Of a DNA stretch of 64,000 bases, positions 7,738-16,492 are shown in pieces. The stretch covers positions 186,001 through 250,000 of the forward strand of contig NZ_JAEQNA010000001.1 in assembly GCF_016722895.1 (NCBI RefSeq). The letters run 5' to 3'. The notes beneath the pieces are model-generated. The model did no database searches, was not told where the DNA came from, and saw nothing but the letters and a program-made list of their open reading frames with translations. This DNA comes from Ramlibacter aurantiacus. Its GTDB lineage: Bacteria > Pseudomonadota > Gammaproteobacteria > Burkholderiales > Burkholderiaceae_C. How positions within the stretch are numbered: position 1 is the first letter of the stretch; the number at the start of each line of letters is the position of its first letter. The position numbers were made by a program, and so were the translations under genes.

Positions 7738-8712
7738 ATGAACGTGCTGATCACAGGAGGCCTGGGCGTCAACGGCTCATGGGTCACCCGCAAGCTGGTC
7801 GAGCGGGGGCTGCGGCCGGTGGTGCTCGACAACCGGGCCGACACCTCGCTCATCGGGCCCGAGTGCGCGCGCGCCGTCACCATCGTGGAAGGTGACCTCA
7901 CCGACCCGGCGTTGCTGCGGCGGGTGCTGGCCGAGCAGGCGATCGAGCGCGTGGTCCACCTGGCCGCGCTGATCGGCCACCCGGACGACCCGGGCGCGGT
8001 GTTCGCGGTCAACGCGCAGGCCACGGTGCACCTGCTGGAGGCCGCGCGCCAGGCCGGCGTGCGGCGCTTCGTGTTCTCGAGTTCGCGGGCGGCCTACGGC
8101 GCCATCGAAGGCGAGCATGCGCACCCCACCTACCGCCCCATCGCCGAAGACCACCCGCTGCGGCCGGTGCACGTGTACGACGTGTGCAAGGTCGCCAGCG
8201 AATCCATGGGCCGCTGCTACGCCAGCCAGTTCGGCATGGAGTTCGTGGCGCTGCGCTTCGCGACCATCTTCGGGCCGGGCAAGACGCTGCGGCACAAGAA
8301 CTTCTCCATCCTCAGCCGCATCATCGAAGAGCCTCTGCACGGCAGGCCCGTTCGCATTCCACGGGGCGGCGACCAGCGCGACGACATGATCTATGCCGAC
8401 GACGTGGCCGAGGCCATCGTGCTCGCCTTGCTGCACCCCAAGCCGCGCTACACCGAATACAACATCTCGCACGCACGGGCCACCACGCTGCACGACCTCG
8501 CCGACGCGGTGCGCCGCCAGGTGCCGCGGGCCGATATCGAGATCGCCGGCGGACTCGACTACATCGGCTCGGGCGTGAACTACGCGGGCATCCTGGACAA
8601 CACCCGGGCCCGCGCCGACCTCGGTTTCGAGCCGCGCTTCTCGCTGGACTCGGCCGTGGCCGACTACATCCGGCAGATGAAATCGCTCAGACTCCCACCC
8701 TTCGACCGCTGA
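7738..8712 (+). CDS. NAD-dependent epimerase/dehydratase (extended SDR)
   Basis: Extended short-chain dehydrogenase of 324 residues. The NAD-binding glycine motif TGGLGVNG is at residues 6-13, SSSRAAYG carries the catalytic Ser, and YDVCK (about residues 147-151) is the YxxxK pair. FATIFGPG and RGGDQRDDMIYADDVAEA match the substrate domain of sugar-nucleotide epimerases and of epimerases recruited to catabolic loci. ATG 7738 follows an AGGAAG element in an AT-richer stretch. With a solute-binding protein downstream, a divergent metalloprotein and a GntR regulator, a catabolic role on a sugar acid or aromatic-derived acid looks more likely than cell-wall synthesis. The substrate is unknown. 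Confidence 0.75.
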   Translation: MNVLITGGLGVNGSWVTRKLVERGLRPVVLDNRADTSLIGPECARAVTIVEGDLTDPALLRRVLAEQAIERVVHLAALIGHPDDPGAVFAVNAQATVHLLEAARQAGVRRFVFSSSRAAYGAIEGEHAHPTYRPIAEDHPLRPVHVYDVCKVASESMGRCYASQFGMEFVALRFATIFGPGKTLRHKNFSILSRIIEEPLHGRPVRIPRGGDQRDDMIYADDVAEAIVLALLHPKPRYTEYNISHARATTLHDLADAVRRQVPRADIEIAGGLDYIGSGVNYAGILDNTRARADLGFEPRFSLDSAVADYIRQMKSLRLPPFDR

Positions 8713-8752
8713 CCGCGGACCCACCCACAACTTCAACCCAAGGAGATTCCTC

Positions 8753-9742
8753 ATGTCACACGCCACCAGTACCCGCCGCAGCTTCATGCAGAAAACCGCC
8801 GCCGGCCTGGGCGTCACCGCGCTTTCGGGCTGGCTGCCGGCCCATGCCGCCTGGCCCGAAAAGCCCGTGCGCATCGTCGTGCCCTACGCCCCGGGCGGCG
8901 CCAACGACGTCGTCGCGCGCCTGGTGGCGCAAGCGCTGACCGCACGCTCGGGCCAGCAGGTGATCGTGGAGAACCGGCCGGGCGGCGGCGCGACGATCGG
9001 CGGCGCCGCCGTGGCCTCGGCCGCGCCGGACGGACAGACGCTGCTGCTGGCCTCGTCCACCTTCGCCACGCACCCGGCCATGTTCCCCAACCTGTCGTAC
9101 GACACGGCGCGCGACCTGCTGCCGGTGGTGCGCATCGCCGACGGCCCCATCATCCTCACGGCCAGCCCGACCCTGCCGGTGAACTCGGTGGCCGACTTGA
9201 TCGAGTACGCCAAGAAGAACCCCGGCAAGCTGAACTTCGGCACGTCGGGCAACGCCGGCACCCCGCACCTGGCCGGCGAATACTTCGCGCAGCAGGCCGG
9301 CATCAAGCTCACCTACGTGCCCTACAAGGGTGACGCCCCGGCCGTGGCCGACGTGCTCGGCGGCACCCTCTCGCTCGCGTTCTCGGGCCTGGCGCCCACC
9401 ATCCAGCACATCAAGGCCGGCAAGCTCAAGGGCCTGGGAGTCACCACGCGTTCGCGCCTGGACGTGCTGCCCGACGTGCCCGCCATTGGCGAGACGGTCA
9501 AGGGCTATGAGCTGGTCGGCTGGTTCTCGCTGATGGCTCCTGCCGGCACGCCCGCCCCGGTGGTGCAGTCGATCGCCGAGTCGGTGCTGGCCGTGGCCAA
9601 CACGCCGGAGATGAAGGCCAAGCTGGAAGCCGGCGGGCTGCTGTTGTCCACCATGGGACCGGCGGAATTCAAGACCTACTTCGCCAGCGAGATCAAGAAG
9701 ATGACCGACCTGATCAAGTCGGCCAACATCAAGATGGGCTGA
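8753..9742 (+). CDS. Bug/TctC-family periplasmic solute-binding protein
   Basis: Periplasmic receptor of 329 residues for a carboxylate-type solute. The N-terminus has a twin-arginine-like TRRSFMQK followed by a hydrophobic stretch and AHAAWPEKPVR, the usual boundary before the mature Bug domain. Conserved Bug segments include RIVVPYAPGGANDVVAR, GQQVIVENRPGGGATIGG and YVPYKGDAPAVADVLGG. AAGGAG lies just upstream of ATG 8753. It follows the epimerase gene by 40 bases and is probably co-transcribed. No TctA/TctB membrane components are nearby, as is common for the many orphan Bug proteins of Burkholderiales. Ligand not predictable. Confidence 0.9.
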   Translation: MSHATSTRRSFMQKTAAGLGVTALSGWLPAHAAWPEKPVRIVVPYAPGGANDVVARLVAQALTARSGQQVIVENRPGGGATIGGAAVASAAPDGQTLLLASSTFATHPAMFPNLSYDTARDLLPVVRIADGPIILTASPTLPVNSVADLIEYAKKNPGKLNFGTSGNAGTPHLAGEYFAQQAGIKLTYVPYKGDAPAVADVLGGTLSLAFSGLAPTIQHIKAGKLKGLGVTTRSRLDVLPDVPAIGETVKGYELVGWFSLMAPAGTPAPVVQSIAESVLAVANTPEMKAKLEAGGLLLSTMGPAEFKTYFASEIKKMTDLIKSANIKMG

Positions 9743-9757
9743 GCCGGGAGCGAATGC

Positions 9758-10477
9758 TCAGAAGCCGTCGACCGGCATCGACGGCGGCGTGCCGCTTCTG
9801 AGCAGCCGCTTGTTCTCGCGGCTGCGATAGGCGTGCTCGCGCATCAAGGCCTCGGCGCGCACCGCCTGGCGGGCCTCCAGCGCGCTCACCAGGTCCGCAT
9901 GGTCCTGCTGGGCGCGCTCGATGAAGCGCTGCTCCAGCCGTGGCACCGTCCCCGGCAGGGTCAGGGCTGCGGCACTGGCCAGCGGTCGGCGCGCCACGTG
10001 TTCCAGCGCCGACATCAGCGCCCGATTGCCGCAGGCACCCACCAGCGCGGCATGAAAGCGCGCATTCATGGCGATCCACGCCGGGCCGTCGAGCGGGTGG
10101 GCGCCGTCGCGCGTGGCCTGCAGCAGGGACTCGCCTTCGTCCACGCAGGACCTCAGCGCCGCCAGTACCTCGGGTGTGGGGCCGCGCTCGGCGACCAGCC
10201 GCGCCGCCATGCCCTCCAGCACGCCGCGCACGTCGACCGCCTCGGCGATCTCGTCGGCATCGAAGGCCCTGACCCGGAAACCCCGCGTGGGCAGGCGCTC
10301 GACCAGGCCTTCTTTCTCCAGCTCTTCGAACGCCAACCGGATGGGCGTGCGCGAGGTACCGAGCTCGGCAGACAGCGACAACTCCAGAAGCCGCTGGCCG
10401 GGGGCGTACTGGCCCGCGACGATGCGGCTGCGGAGACTCTCGACGACCGATTCGATCTGCTTGGCCATGTCATCCAT
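9758..10477 (-). CDS. GntR-family transcriptional regulator with FCD domain
   Basis: DNA-binding regulator of about 239 residues. A winged helix-turn-helix fills residues 5-70 (GQRLLELSLSAELGTSRTPIRLAFEELEKEGLVERLP), followed by an all-helical FCD ligand domain with the metal-type residues in DVRGVLEG, NARFHAAL and REHAYRSRENK. It converges on the Bug gene, 15 bases away, and probably controls the locus through the palindromes at 7650-7712. Starts at 10477 (MDDMAKQ), 10468 or 10507 are all possible; none has a good ribosome-binding site, so the N-terminus is uncertain. The effector is probably the pathway substrate or an intermediate. Confidence 0.85.
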   Translation of the reverse strand: MDDMAKQIESVVESLRSRIVAGQYAPGQRLLELSLSAELGTSRTPIRLAFEELEKEGLVERLPTRGFRVRAFDADEIAEAVDVRGVLEGMAARLVAERGPTPEVLAALRSCVDEGESLLQATRDGAHPLDGPAWIAMNARFHAALVGACGNRALMSALEHVARRPLASAAALTLPGTVPRLEQRFIERAQQDHADLVSALEARQAVRAEALMREHAYRSRENKRLLRSGTPPSMPVDGF

Positions 10478-10855
10478 TCTAGGGACCAGCGCCCATGAGC
10501 CGGTCATCCATACCGGCCGGCCTATACTTCATCGCATGATGCATTGCGCAGGTTCGAGCTCGACTCCCGCCGCGTCTTCCGTGTGCCAGACGGAAGCGGT
10601 CGCGGCCGCGCGCCGGCGTCGCACCACGCAGCGAGCGCTGCGTCGAACCGCTGCACATTCCTAGCCCGGCGGTCGGCCTCACCCACCCACCAGCACCCCA
10701 CCTCGACCGCCGGGAGCCACCTGCAGCAGGTGCATCCGCCCCCGCGTCCCTGCAGGCAGCGACCGCCGAACGGCCGCCGCGCCTGTTTCCCCATCCGCGA
10801 CACCGGCCAAGCCCGGTATGCGCCCGAACCCGAATCCGTTGAACGGAGTACCGAC
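10478..10855. other. Gene-poor stretch between gntR and the rnk-like gene
   Basis: No coding gene is supported here. It holds the promoter of the minus-strand regulator and presumably that of the rnk-like gene. TATACTTCAT at 10523-10532 matches, apart from one base, TATGCTTCAT at 7681-7690 in the epimerase promoter, and is followed by GCATGATGC (10534-10542), a small palindrome. If TATACT is a plus-strand -10 box the rnk-like transcript would have a leader near 320 bases. No convincing hairpin terminator, riboswitch or small RNA is visible. Confidence 0.5.
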
Positions 10856-11269
10856 ATGACTGCTTCCATTGCCACACGCACCCTCACCGAACTCGACCAC
10901 GCGCGGGTCAGCCGCCTGCTCTCGCGGCCGGAGTCCAGGCCGCCCAGCGCCGACTCGATGGCCGAGATCCTCGATTTCAGCGAAGTCGTGCCCTCACCTG
11001 CCGTGCCGCCCACGGTCGTGACGATGAACTCGCAGGTGCGCCTGAAGGATGCGAGAAGCGGCGTCGAGTCCGAACTGACCCTGTCCTATCCGAACGAGGC
11101 CGATGCGGCGTCGGGCCGCGTGTCGGTGCTGTCCCCCATGGGCTTCGCCGTGCTCGGCCTGAGCGTGGGCGACCTGGCCAGCTGGCGCGGACCCACGGGC
11201 GAAGAAGGCGCCGCGGTCATCGTGTCGGTGCTGTATCAGCCGGAAGCGGCCGGGGACTACCTGCTGTGA
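10856..11269 (+). CDS. rnk: Nucleoside diphosphate kinase regulator Rnk-like protein
   Basis: A 137-residue protein of the Rnk group, which binds RNA polymerase through a GreA/GreB-type C-terminal domain but lacks the long coiled coil of Gre factors. The C-terminal half (residues 50-135) shows the Gre-C pattern VRLKDARSGVESELTLSYP, SVLSPMGFAVLGLSVGD and a closing VIVSVLYQPEAAGDYLL. The first 45 residues form a short helical arm (LDHARVSRLLSR). Length agrees with E. coli Rnk. GGAG sits 8 bases before ATG 10856. It stands alone between gntR and the converging ABC transporter genes. Role is likely transcription or nucleotide-pool modulation. Confidence 0.8.
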   Translation: MTASIATRTLTELDHARVSRLLSRPESRPPSADSMAEILDFSEVVPSPAVPPTVVTMNSQVRLKDARSGVESELTLSYPNEADAASGRVSVLSPMGFAVLGLSVGDLASWRGPTGEEGAAVIVSVLYQPEAAGDYLL

Positions 11270-11296
11270 CGCCGCGGCCCGCGGGCGGGCGTTCCT

Positions 11297-12061
11297 TCAG
11301 CGCTCGAGCAGCTTCGACAAAAAGTCGCGTCCCCGTTCGGTCTGTGGACTGGAGAAGAAGTCCTGCGGCGTCCCCTCCTCCATCACCTGCCCTTCGTCCA
11401 TGAAGACGATGCGGTCGGCGACCGCGCGCGCGAACCCCATCTCGTGGGTCACGCACAGCAAGGTCATGCCCTGCCCCGCGAGATCGACCATGACGTCCAG
11501 CACCTCCTTGACCATCTCGGGGTCCAGCGCGGAGGTCGGCTCATCGAACAACATGATGCGGGGCTTGAGGCACAGTGCCCGCGCGATGGCCACTCGCTGC
11601 TGCTGCCCGCCGGACAGTTGCAGCGGGTACTTGTCGGCCTGCTCGGCGATGCGCACGCGCTCGAGTTGCGCCATCGCCTGCTCACGTGCCGCCGCCGGCG
11701 AGACCCCCGCGACCCAGACCGGTGCCAAGGTGAGGTTCTCCAGCACCGTGAGGTGCGGGAACAGGTTGAACTGCTGGAACACCATGCCCACCTGGCGCCG
11801 TACCGCCTCGATGCTCTTGAGGTCGTCGCCCAGCAGGTGGCCGGCCACCGTGAGGCGCCCCTCCTGGTAATCCTCGAGCGCGTTCACGCAGCGCAGCAGC
11901 GTGGACTTGCCCGAACCCGAGGGCCCGCAAATGACCAGGCGCTCGCCGCCGCGCACCGAGAGCTCGATGTCGCGCAACACATGCAGGCCATCGCCATACC
12001 ACTTGTTGACCTTGTCGAACTCGATCAGCGAGGCATTGGAATCAGAGGGAGTCGAACTCAT
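11297..12061 (-). CDS. aapP: Polar amino-acid ABC transporter ATP-binding protein (AapP-like)
   Basis: ATPase subunit of 254 residues powering uptake of polar amino acids at the inner membrane. Walker [10 protein letters not shown] (about residue 45), Q-loop [13 protein letters not shown], signature [15 protein letters not shown], Walker [15 protein letters not shown] and the switch His in VTHEMGFAR are all intact. The sequence is of the GlnQ/AapP group. ATG 12061 overlaps the stop of the AapM-like permease (ATGA). It is the last gene of a four-gene minus-strand operon with two unequal permeases, the layout of AapJQMP general L-amino-acid transporters. Confidence 0.9.
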   Translation of the reverse strand: MSSTPSDSNASLIEFDKVNKWYGDGLHVLRDIELSVRGGERLVICGPSGSGKSTLLRCVNALEDYQEGRLTVAGHLLGDDLKSIEAVRRQVGMVFQQFNLFPHLTVLENLTLAPVWVAGVSPAAAREQAMAQLERVRIAEQADKYPLQLSGGQQQRVAIARALCLKPRIMLFDEPTSALDPEMVKEVLDVMVDLAGQGMTLLCVTHEMGFARAVADRIVFMDEGQVMEEGTPQDFFSSPQTERGRDFLSKLLER

Positions 12062-13164
12062 TCGGCGTGGCGGTGGAGGCGTGCTTCCAGTCGCCGGGCG
12101 TACTGGGACATGGAAAAGCACAGCGCGAAGTAGATCAGGGTGATGAACAGGTAGCCTTCGACCTTGTACGGCCGCCAGGTCGGATCGCCCGACAGCGCGA
12201 GGCCCAGCGCGCCCGTCAGCTCGTAGAGGCTGACCACCGTCACCAGGGAGGTGTCCTTGAGCAGGGCGATGAAGTTGTTCATCAGACCCGGCAGGACGGT
12301 GGTGAGCGCCTGCGGCAGCACCACCAGCCGTTGCGTGCGCCAGTAGCCCAGCCCCAGCGATGACGCGGCCTCCTGCTGGCCGGCGGGCACCGCCTGCAGG
12401 CCGCCGCGCACGACTTCGGCCATGTAGGCCGCGGCGAACAGCGTGATGCCCGCGGTGACGCGCAGCAGCACGTCGGGGTTGCGCCCGGCGGGCAGCAACA
12501 AGGGGAACATGAAGCTGGCCATGAAGAGCACCGATATCAGGGGCACGCCCCGCACCAGCTCGACATACACGGTGCATACCGTGCGCACCACGGGGAGCGA
12601 CGAGCGCCGCCCCAGCGCCACGAGCAGCGCGAGCGGAAACGCCAGCGCAAGGGAGACCGTGGTGAGCAGCAGCGTCAGCGGCAGCCCGCCCCATTGCGTC
12701 GTGGCGACCGCCGGCAGTCCGGGCACGCCGCCGCCCATGAGCACCAGGAAAGCCAGCAGGCCGATGATCCAGGCCACCGGCAGCCAGCGACGCCAGAGCC
12801 GGCGCACGCCGCTCGCCACCACCAGGGCGAGCATCAGCACGGACGCGAGCGCGGCGCGCCACTGCTCCGCGTACGGGTAGTGGCCAAAGAGGATGACGCG
12901 GTACTTCTCGGCGATGACGCCCCAGCAGGCGCCCTGCCCGCGCGCGGCGTCGCAGGCGTCGGCGTCCGGCACGAAGACGGCGTCCAGCACGGCCCACTGG
13001 GCCAGGTGGGTGAGCGCCCAGGCGCCGAGCAGCAAGAGGACGACGGTCGCCAGCAGGCTGGCCGGGCCCGCCGCCAGGCTGTCATGCAGACGGCGCGCGA
13101 GGCCGGTGCTCGTTCGCGGTGGCGAACGCGCGGGGATGAACGAAGGGGCGCGGTTCACGGACAC
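12058..13164 (-). CDS. aapM: Amino-acid ABC transporter permease (AapM-like)
   Basis: Inner-membrane permease of 368 residues with about eight hydrophobic segments. The HisM/AapM-type transport domain occupies the C-terminal 220 residues, and the EAA loop reads [25 protein letters not shown]. An N-terminal extension with extra membrane spans and a periplasmic loop ([16 protein letters not shown]) is typical of AapM compared with HisM. The GTG at 13164 lies five bases after the AapQ stop with GGGAG upstream; a second GTG at 13158 is equally possible. The much longer open frame upstream overlaps AapQ and is not used. Confidence 0.87.
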   Translation of the reverse strand: MSVNRAPSFIPARSPPRTSTGLARRLHDSLAAGPASLLATVVLLLLGAWALTHLAQWAVLDAVFVPDADACDAARGQGACWGVIAEKYRVILFGHYPYAEQWRAALASVLMLALVVASGVRRLWRRWLPVAWIIGLLAFLVLMGGGVPGLPAVATTQWGGLPLTLLLTTVSLALAFPLALLVALGRRSSLPVVRTVCTVYVELVRGVPLISVLFMASFMFPLLLPAGRNPDVLLRVTAGITLFAAAYMAEVVRGGLQAVPAGQQEAASSLGLGYWRTQRLVVLPQALTTVLPGLMNNFIALLKDTSLVTVVSLYELTGALGLALSGDPTWRPYKVEGYLFITLIYFALCFSMSQYARRLEARLHRHAE

Positions 13165-13169
13165 GGCTT

Positions 13170-14366
13170 CTAACGCTCCCGGATCGCCACACGGCGATTG
13201 AAAGCACCCATCAACGCCGAGGTGCCGAGCGACAGCACCAGGTACACGGCCATGATGATGGCGATGCACTCCACCGCGCGCCCGGTCTGGTTGAGCGAGG
13301 TGTTGGCGATCGAGACCAGGTCGGGATAACCGACGACCACCGAGAGCGAGGAGTTCTTGGTCAGGTTGAGGTACTGGTTCGTCATGGGCGGCACGATCAC
13401 CCGCAGTGCCTGCGGCAAGACCACCAGCCGCAGCACCAGCGCGCGTGGCAGGCCGATGCTCGCGGCCGCATCGAGTTGGCCGCGCCCCACCGACACGATG
13501 CCGGCCCGCACCACTTCGGCCACGAAGGCAGTGGTGTAGGCCGTGAGCCCCAGCAGCACCGCCATGAACTCGGGAGTCAGCGACATGCCCCCTTCGATCG
13601 AGAAGCCGCCAGGCTGGGGCATGTCCCAGGCCGTGGGGCGCCCGCCGGCGAGCCAACCCAGGAACCCGGCGGCCAGGATGATCGCCATCGGCTGGAGCAG
13701 CACGCCGGGAGGTGGCCCGCCCACGGCACGAAAGCGTCGGCGTTCCCGCAGCCAGAGGGCCGCCGCGGTACCGGCGCCCAGGGCCGCACCTGCGGCGACC
13801 CACCCCCAGCCCGCGCCGCTCGCCGGCTGCGGCAGCGCCAGGCCGCCCTTGCTCAGGAACGCCCAACCGCCCAGGGTGAGCGGCTCACGCGGCGCAGGGA
13901 GCACCTCCACGAAAATCAGGTACCAGACCAGCAGCTGGATCAGCAGCGGAACGTTGCGGAACAGCTCGACATAGGCGCGGCAAAGGCCGCGCACCAGGGC
14001 ATTGCGCGACAGCCGTCCGACGCCCACCAGCACGCCGCCCAAGGTGGCCAGCACGCAGCCGATGACAGCCACCCGCAGCGTATTGAGCAGGCCGGCGAGA
14101 AAGGCCTTCCAGTACGGATCGCTGCCCGAGTAGTCGAGCACGCCTTCGCTGATCTCGAAGCCCGCCGTGTCCGCCAGGAAATCGAATCCGCTCTGGATGC
14201 CACGCGCGCGCATGTTGGTCCAGGTGTTGCCGAACAGCCAGGCCACCAGCGCGGCCAACGCCGCGAGGGCCAGTGCCTGGTAGACCCATCGGCGCGCGCT
14301 GCGACTGCGCCAGCTCCAGGCGGCACCGGCGGCCGGCGCCGGACGAGGCCGGGGCGCAATCGTCAT
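13170..14366 (-). CDS. aapQ: Amino-acid ABC transporter permease (AapQ-like)
   Basis: Inner-membrane permease of 398 residues, matching AapQ, the longer of the two Aap permeases. Hydrophobic segments start with VYQALALAALAALVAWLFG; NTWTNMRARGIQSGFDFL is a conserved periplasmic region, and the EAA loop reads [27 protein letters not shown] large insertion near residues 170-240 (PRE to FRAVGGPPPG) separates the first helices from the transport core. ATG 14366 is 32 bases after the substrate-binding protein stop. Works with AapM, AapP and AapJ from the same operon. Confidence 0.88.
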   Translation of the reverse strand: MTIAPRPRPAPAAGAAWSWRSRSARRWVYQALALAALAALVAWLFGNTWTNMRARGIQSGFDFLADTAGFEISEGVLDYSGSDPYWKAFLAGLLNTLRVAVIGCVLATLGGVLVGVGRLSRNALVRGLCRAYVELFRNVPLLIQLLVWYLIFVEVLPAPREPLTLGGWAFLSKGGLALPQPASGAGWGWVAAGAALGAGTAAALWLRERRRFRAVGGPPPGVLLQPMAIILAAGFLGWLAGGRPTAWDMPQPGGFSIEGGMSLTPEFMAVLLGLTAYTTAFVAEVVRAGIVSVGRGQLDAAASIGLPRALVLRLVVLPQALRVIVPPMTNQYLNLTKNSSLSVVVGYPDLVSIANTSLNQTGRAVECIAIIMAVYLVLSLGTSALMGAFNRRVAIRER

Positions 14367-14400
14367 GAAGGAACGCCCCGGCGACGAGGCGCGCCGGGCT

Positions 14401-15438
14401 TCAGCGGATCGGCGGCGCGTACATCAGGCCGCCCTGGTTCCATGGCTTGTTCAGGCCACGCGGCAGGCCGACGGGCGTCTTCTCGCCGAGGTTGCGCTCG
14501 AAGATTTCGCCGTAGTTGCCCACGGTCTTGATGGCGCGGGCGAGCCAGTCACGATCAAGCCCCAGCAGCTTGCCGGTGTCCTCGCTCTTGCCCAGCAGAC
14601 GCTGGACGGCGGGGTCGGTGCTTTCGGCCTTCAGCTGGTCCACGTTGGCCTGGGTGATGCCATGCTCCTCGGCCTCGATCAGGCCATAGACCACCCATTT
14701 GACGATGGCGAAAAACTCATCGTCTCCGCGCCGGACCATCGGACCCAGCGGCTCCTTGGAGATCAGGTCGGGCAGGATCACGTGGTCCTTGGGATCCTTG
14801 GCTTCCCTGGAACGAACCGCGGCCAGGGCCGATGCATCCGAGGTGTAGGCGTCGCAGCGGCCGCCGAAATAAGCCACGGTCACGGCATCGAGCTTGTCGA
14901 ACACCACCGGCTTCAGATTGAGCTTGTGGGCGCGCGAGAAGTCGGCCAGGTTCTTCTCGGTGGTGTTGCTGCCCTGCAGGCACACGGTGGCGCCCTTGAG
15001 CTGCTTGGCGCTGGTGACCTTGCTCTTGGCCGGCACCATGAAGCCCTGGCCGTCGTACAGCACGATGGCCGTCTGGTGCAGGCCCAGCGAGGCATCCCGG
15101 GTCAGCGTGAAGGTGGTGCCGCGCGACAGCAGGTCCACCTCGCCGGACTGGATGGCGGTGAAGCGCTGTTGCACGGTCAGCGGCACCCACTTGGTCTTTT
15201 CGCCGTCGCCCAGGATGGCGGCGGCCACCGCACGGCCGATGTCGACGTCGAGGCCGCTCCAGCGGCCCTGGCTGTCCGGAGCGGAAAGGCCGGGCACGCC
15301 GGTGCTCACGCCCACGACGAGCTGGTTGCGCGACTTGATGGTGTCCAGCGTCTTGCCGGCGAAGGCGGGGAGCGTCGCGGCCCCCACCAGGCAGGCCGTG
15401 AACAGGCGCGTGAGAAGTTTGTTGCGGCAAGGACCCAT
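14401..15438 (-). CDS. aapJ: Amino-acid ABC transporter substrate-binding protein (AapJ-like)
   Basis: Periplasmic family 3 solute-binding protein of 345 residues for general L-amino acids. The start at ATG 15438 gives a normal Sec signal peptide (MGPCRNKLLTRLFTACLVG, cleavage near PAFAG) with GGAG ten bases upstream; an in-frame ATG at 15474 would add twelve polar residues. Mature-domain motifs are LVVGVSTGVPGLSAPDSQG, SGLDVDIGRAVAAAILGD, TFTLTRDASLGL and YFGGRCDAYTSDASALAA. It heads the Aap operon; expression of the receptor first is usual. The tRNA-Lys gene lies upstream on the same strand. Confidence 0.9.
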   Translation of the reverse strand: MGPCRNKLLTRLFTACLVGAATLPAFAGKTLDTIKSRNQLVVGVSTGVPGLSAPDSQGRWSGLDVDIGRAVAAAILGDGEKTKWVPLTVQQRFTAIQSGEVDLLSRGTTFTLTRDASLGLHQTAIVLYDGQGFMVPAKSKVTSAKQLKGATVCLQGSNTTEKNLADFSRAHKLNLKPVVFDKLDAVTVAYFGGRCDAYTSDASALAAVRSREAKDPKDHVILPDLISKEPLGPMVRRGDDEFFAIVKWVVYGLIEAEEHGITQANVDQLKAESTDPAVQRLLGKSEDTGKLLGLDRDWLARAIKTVGNYGEIFERNLGEKTPVGLPRGLNKPWNQGGLMYAPPIR

Positions 15439-15572
15439 GCAGGTGCTCCGAGTGGTGATCTGAACGACCTCCATTGTGGAACATGCGATGGATGCGCCGA
15501 GACAACTGACACGTCACGCTTCGCACCAACGAAAAGAGGGACTGGCCATGACAGCCAGTCCCTCTGGAATTT

Positions 15573-15648
15573 TGGTAGGACGTGCAGGATTCGAACCTGC
15601 GACCAACGGATTAAAAGTCCGCTGCTCTACCAACTGAGCTAACGTCCC
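15573..15648 (-). tRNA. tRNA-Lys (anticodon TTT)
   Basis: A 76-base cloverleaf reads on the minus strand from GGGACGTTAGCTCAG at 15648 to ACGTCCTACCA at 15573, with the CCA end encoded. The acceptor stem pairs fully apart from one G-U. The anticodon loop CTTTTAA gives anticodon TTT, and the T loop GGTTCGAATCC is canonical. U36 and A37 are present, as needed for t6A-type modification. It lies 52 bases after the tcdA stop on the same strand. Confidence 0.97.
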
Positions 15649-15700
15649 ACTCATCACCGCTATGCCGCCTGTGCATTGCAGTGCAGCCCGCGAGTATAGC

Positions 15701-16492
15701 CTAGATAAAAACGGGTTTTGCCCGGCTCGCGATGCGATCGAGGATGAACCCCGCCGCAGCCAGTCCGAAGGTGGCGGTGACGGTCACCACGGATCCGTAG
15801 CCGTGGCAGTTGAGGGTGCCATCGGCCGCATCGAGGTCGCACGATGCATCGGGTGGCGCCACGGCCTCGCGGCTGAAGACGCAGGCAATGCCGATGGCCT
15901 TGCCTTCGCGCGGAGCGCCGTCGAACTTGCGCAGGCGATAGCGCAGTTGCGCGAGCAAGGGATCGTGCGTGGTTCGCGCGATGTCGTCGATGTCCACCCG
16001 GTGCGCGAGGCGCTTGCCGCCCGCGGCGCCGCAGCTCACGAACAACGCACCGCGCGTGCGCAAGGCCCACGCCGCCATGGCGTGCTTGGCCTTCACCTGG
16101 TCGCAGGCATCGATGACGGCATGGACGCCGGCCGGCAGCAGCGACGGCCAGTTGTCCGGTTCGACGAATTCCTCGATGCCATGGACCTGGCAGGCCGGAT
16201 GGATGTGCCCGATGCGCTCGCGCATGGCCTGTACCTTGGCCTGGCCGAGCGTGCCCTCGAGTGCATGGATCTGCCGGTTGATGTTGGACTCGGCCACGTG
16301 GTCGAGGTCGATGAGGGTGAGCTCGCCGACGCCGCTGCGCGCCAGGGCCTCCGCGGCCCAGGATCCGACGCCGCCGATCCCCACCACGGCGACGTGCGAC
16401 CGCCGGATCGCGGCCGCGCCGGCCATGCCGTACAGACGCTCCAGGCCGCCGAAGCGGCGCTGCAGGTCGATGCCGACGTCCAGGCTGGTCAC
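15701..16492 (-). CDS. tcdA: tRNA threonylcarbamoyladenosine dehydratase TcdA
   Basis: E1-like enzyme of 263 residues that uses ATP to cyclise t6A37 to ct6A37 in tRNAs reading ANN codons. RRFGGLERLYG is the typical start; the nucleotide-binding motif VVGIGGVGSWAAEALARSG begins near residue 33, followed by LIDLDHVAESNINRQIHA with the conserved Asn-Arg pair, and KAKHAMAAWALR and SCGAAGGKRLAHRVDIDDI. Length matches E. coli TcdA (CsdL). The GTG at 16492 overlaps the cpoB stop (GTGA), so it is the last protein gene of the tol-pal operon, directly before tRNA-Lys, a likely substrate. Confidence 0.92.
   Translation of the reverse strand: MTSLDVGIDLQRRFGGLERLYGMAGAAAIRRSHVAVVGIGGVGSWAAEALARSGVGELTLIDLDHVAESNINRQIHALEGTLGQAKVQAMRERIGHIHPACQVHGIEEFVEPDNWPSLLPAGVHAVIDACDQVKAKHAMAAWALRTRGALFVSCGAAGGKRLAHRVDIDDIARTTHDPLLAQLRYRLRKFDGAPREGKAIGIACVFSREAVAPPDASCDLDAADGTLNCHGYGSVVTVTATFGLAAAGFILDRIASRAKPVFI

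Noticed and set aside
10508..10855. Riboswitch or small RNA in the long spacer
   Set aside because: No recognisable riboswitch core, no clear terminator; only the promoter-like TATACT is visible.
11305..11320. CTTCGACAA resembling the interspersed repeat
   Set aside because: It lies inside the aapP coding region near its 3' end and lacks the CTCAG half of the repeat; chance match.
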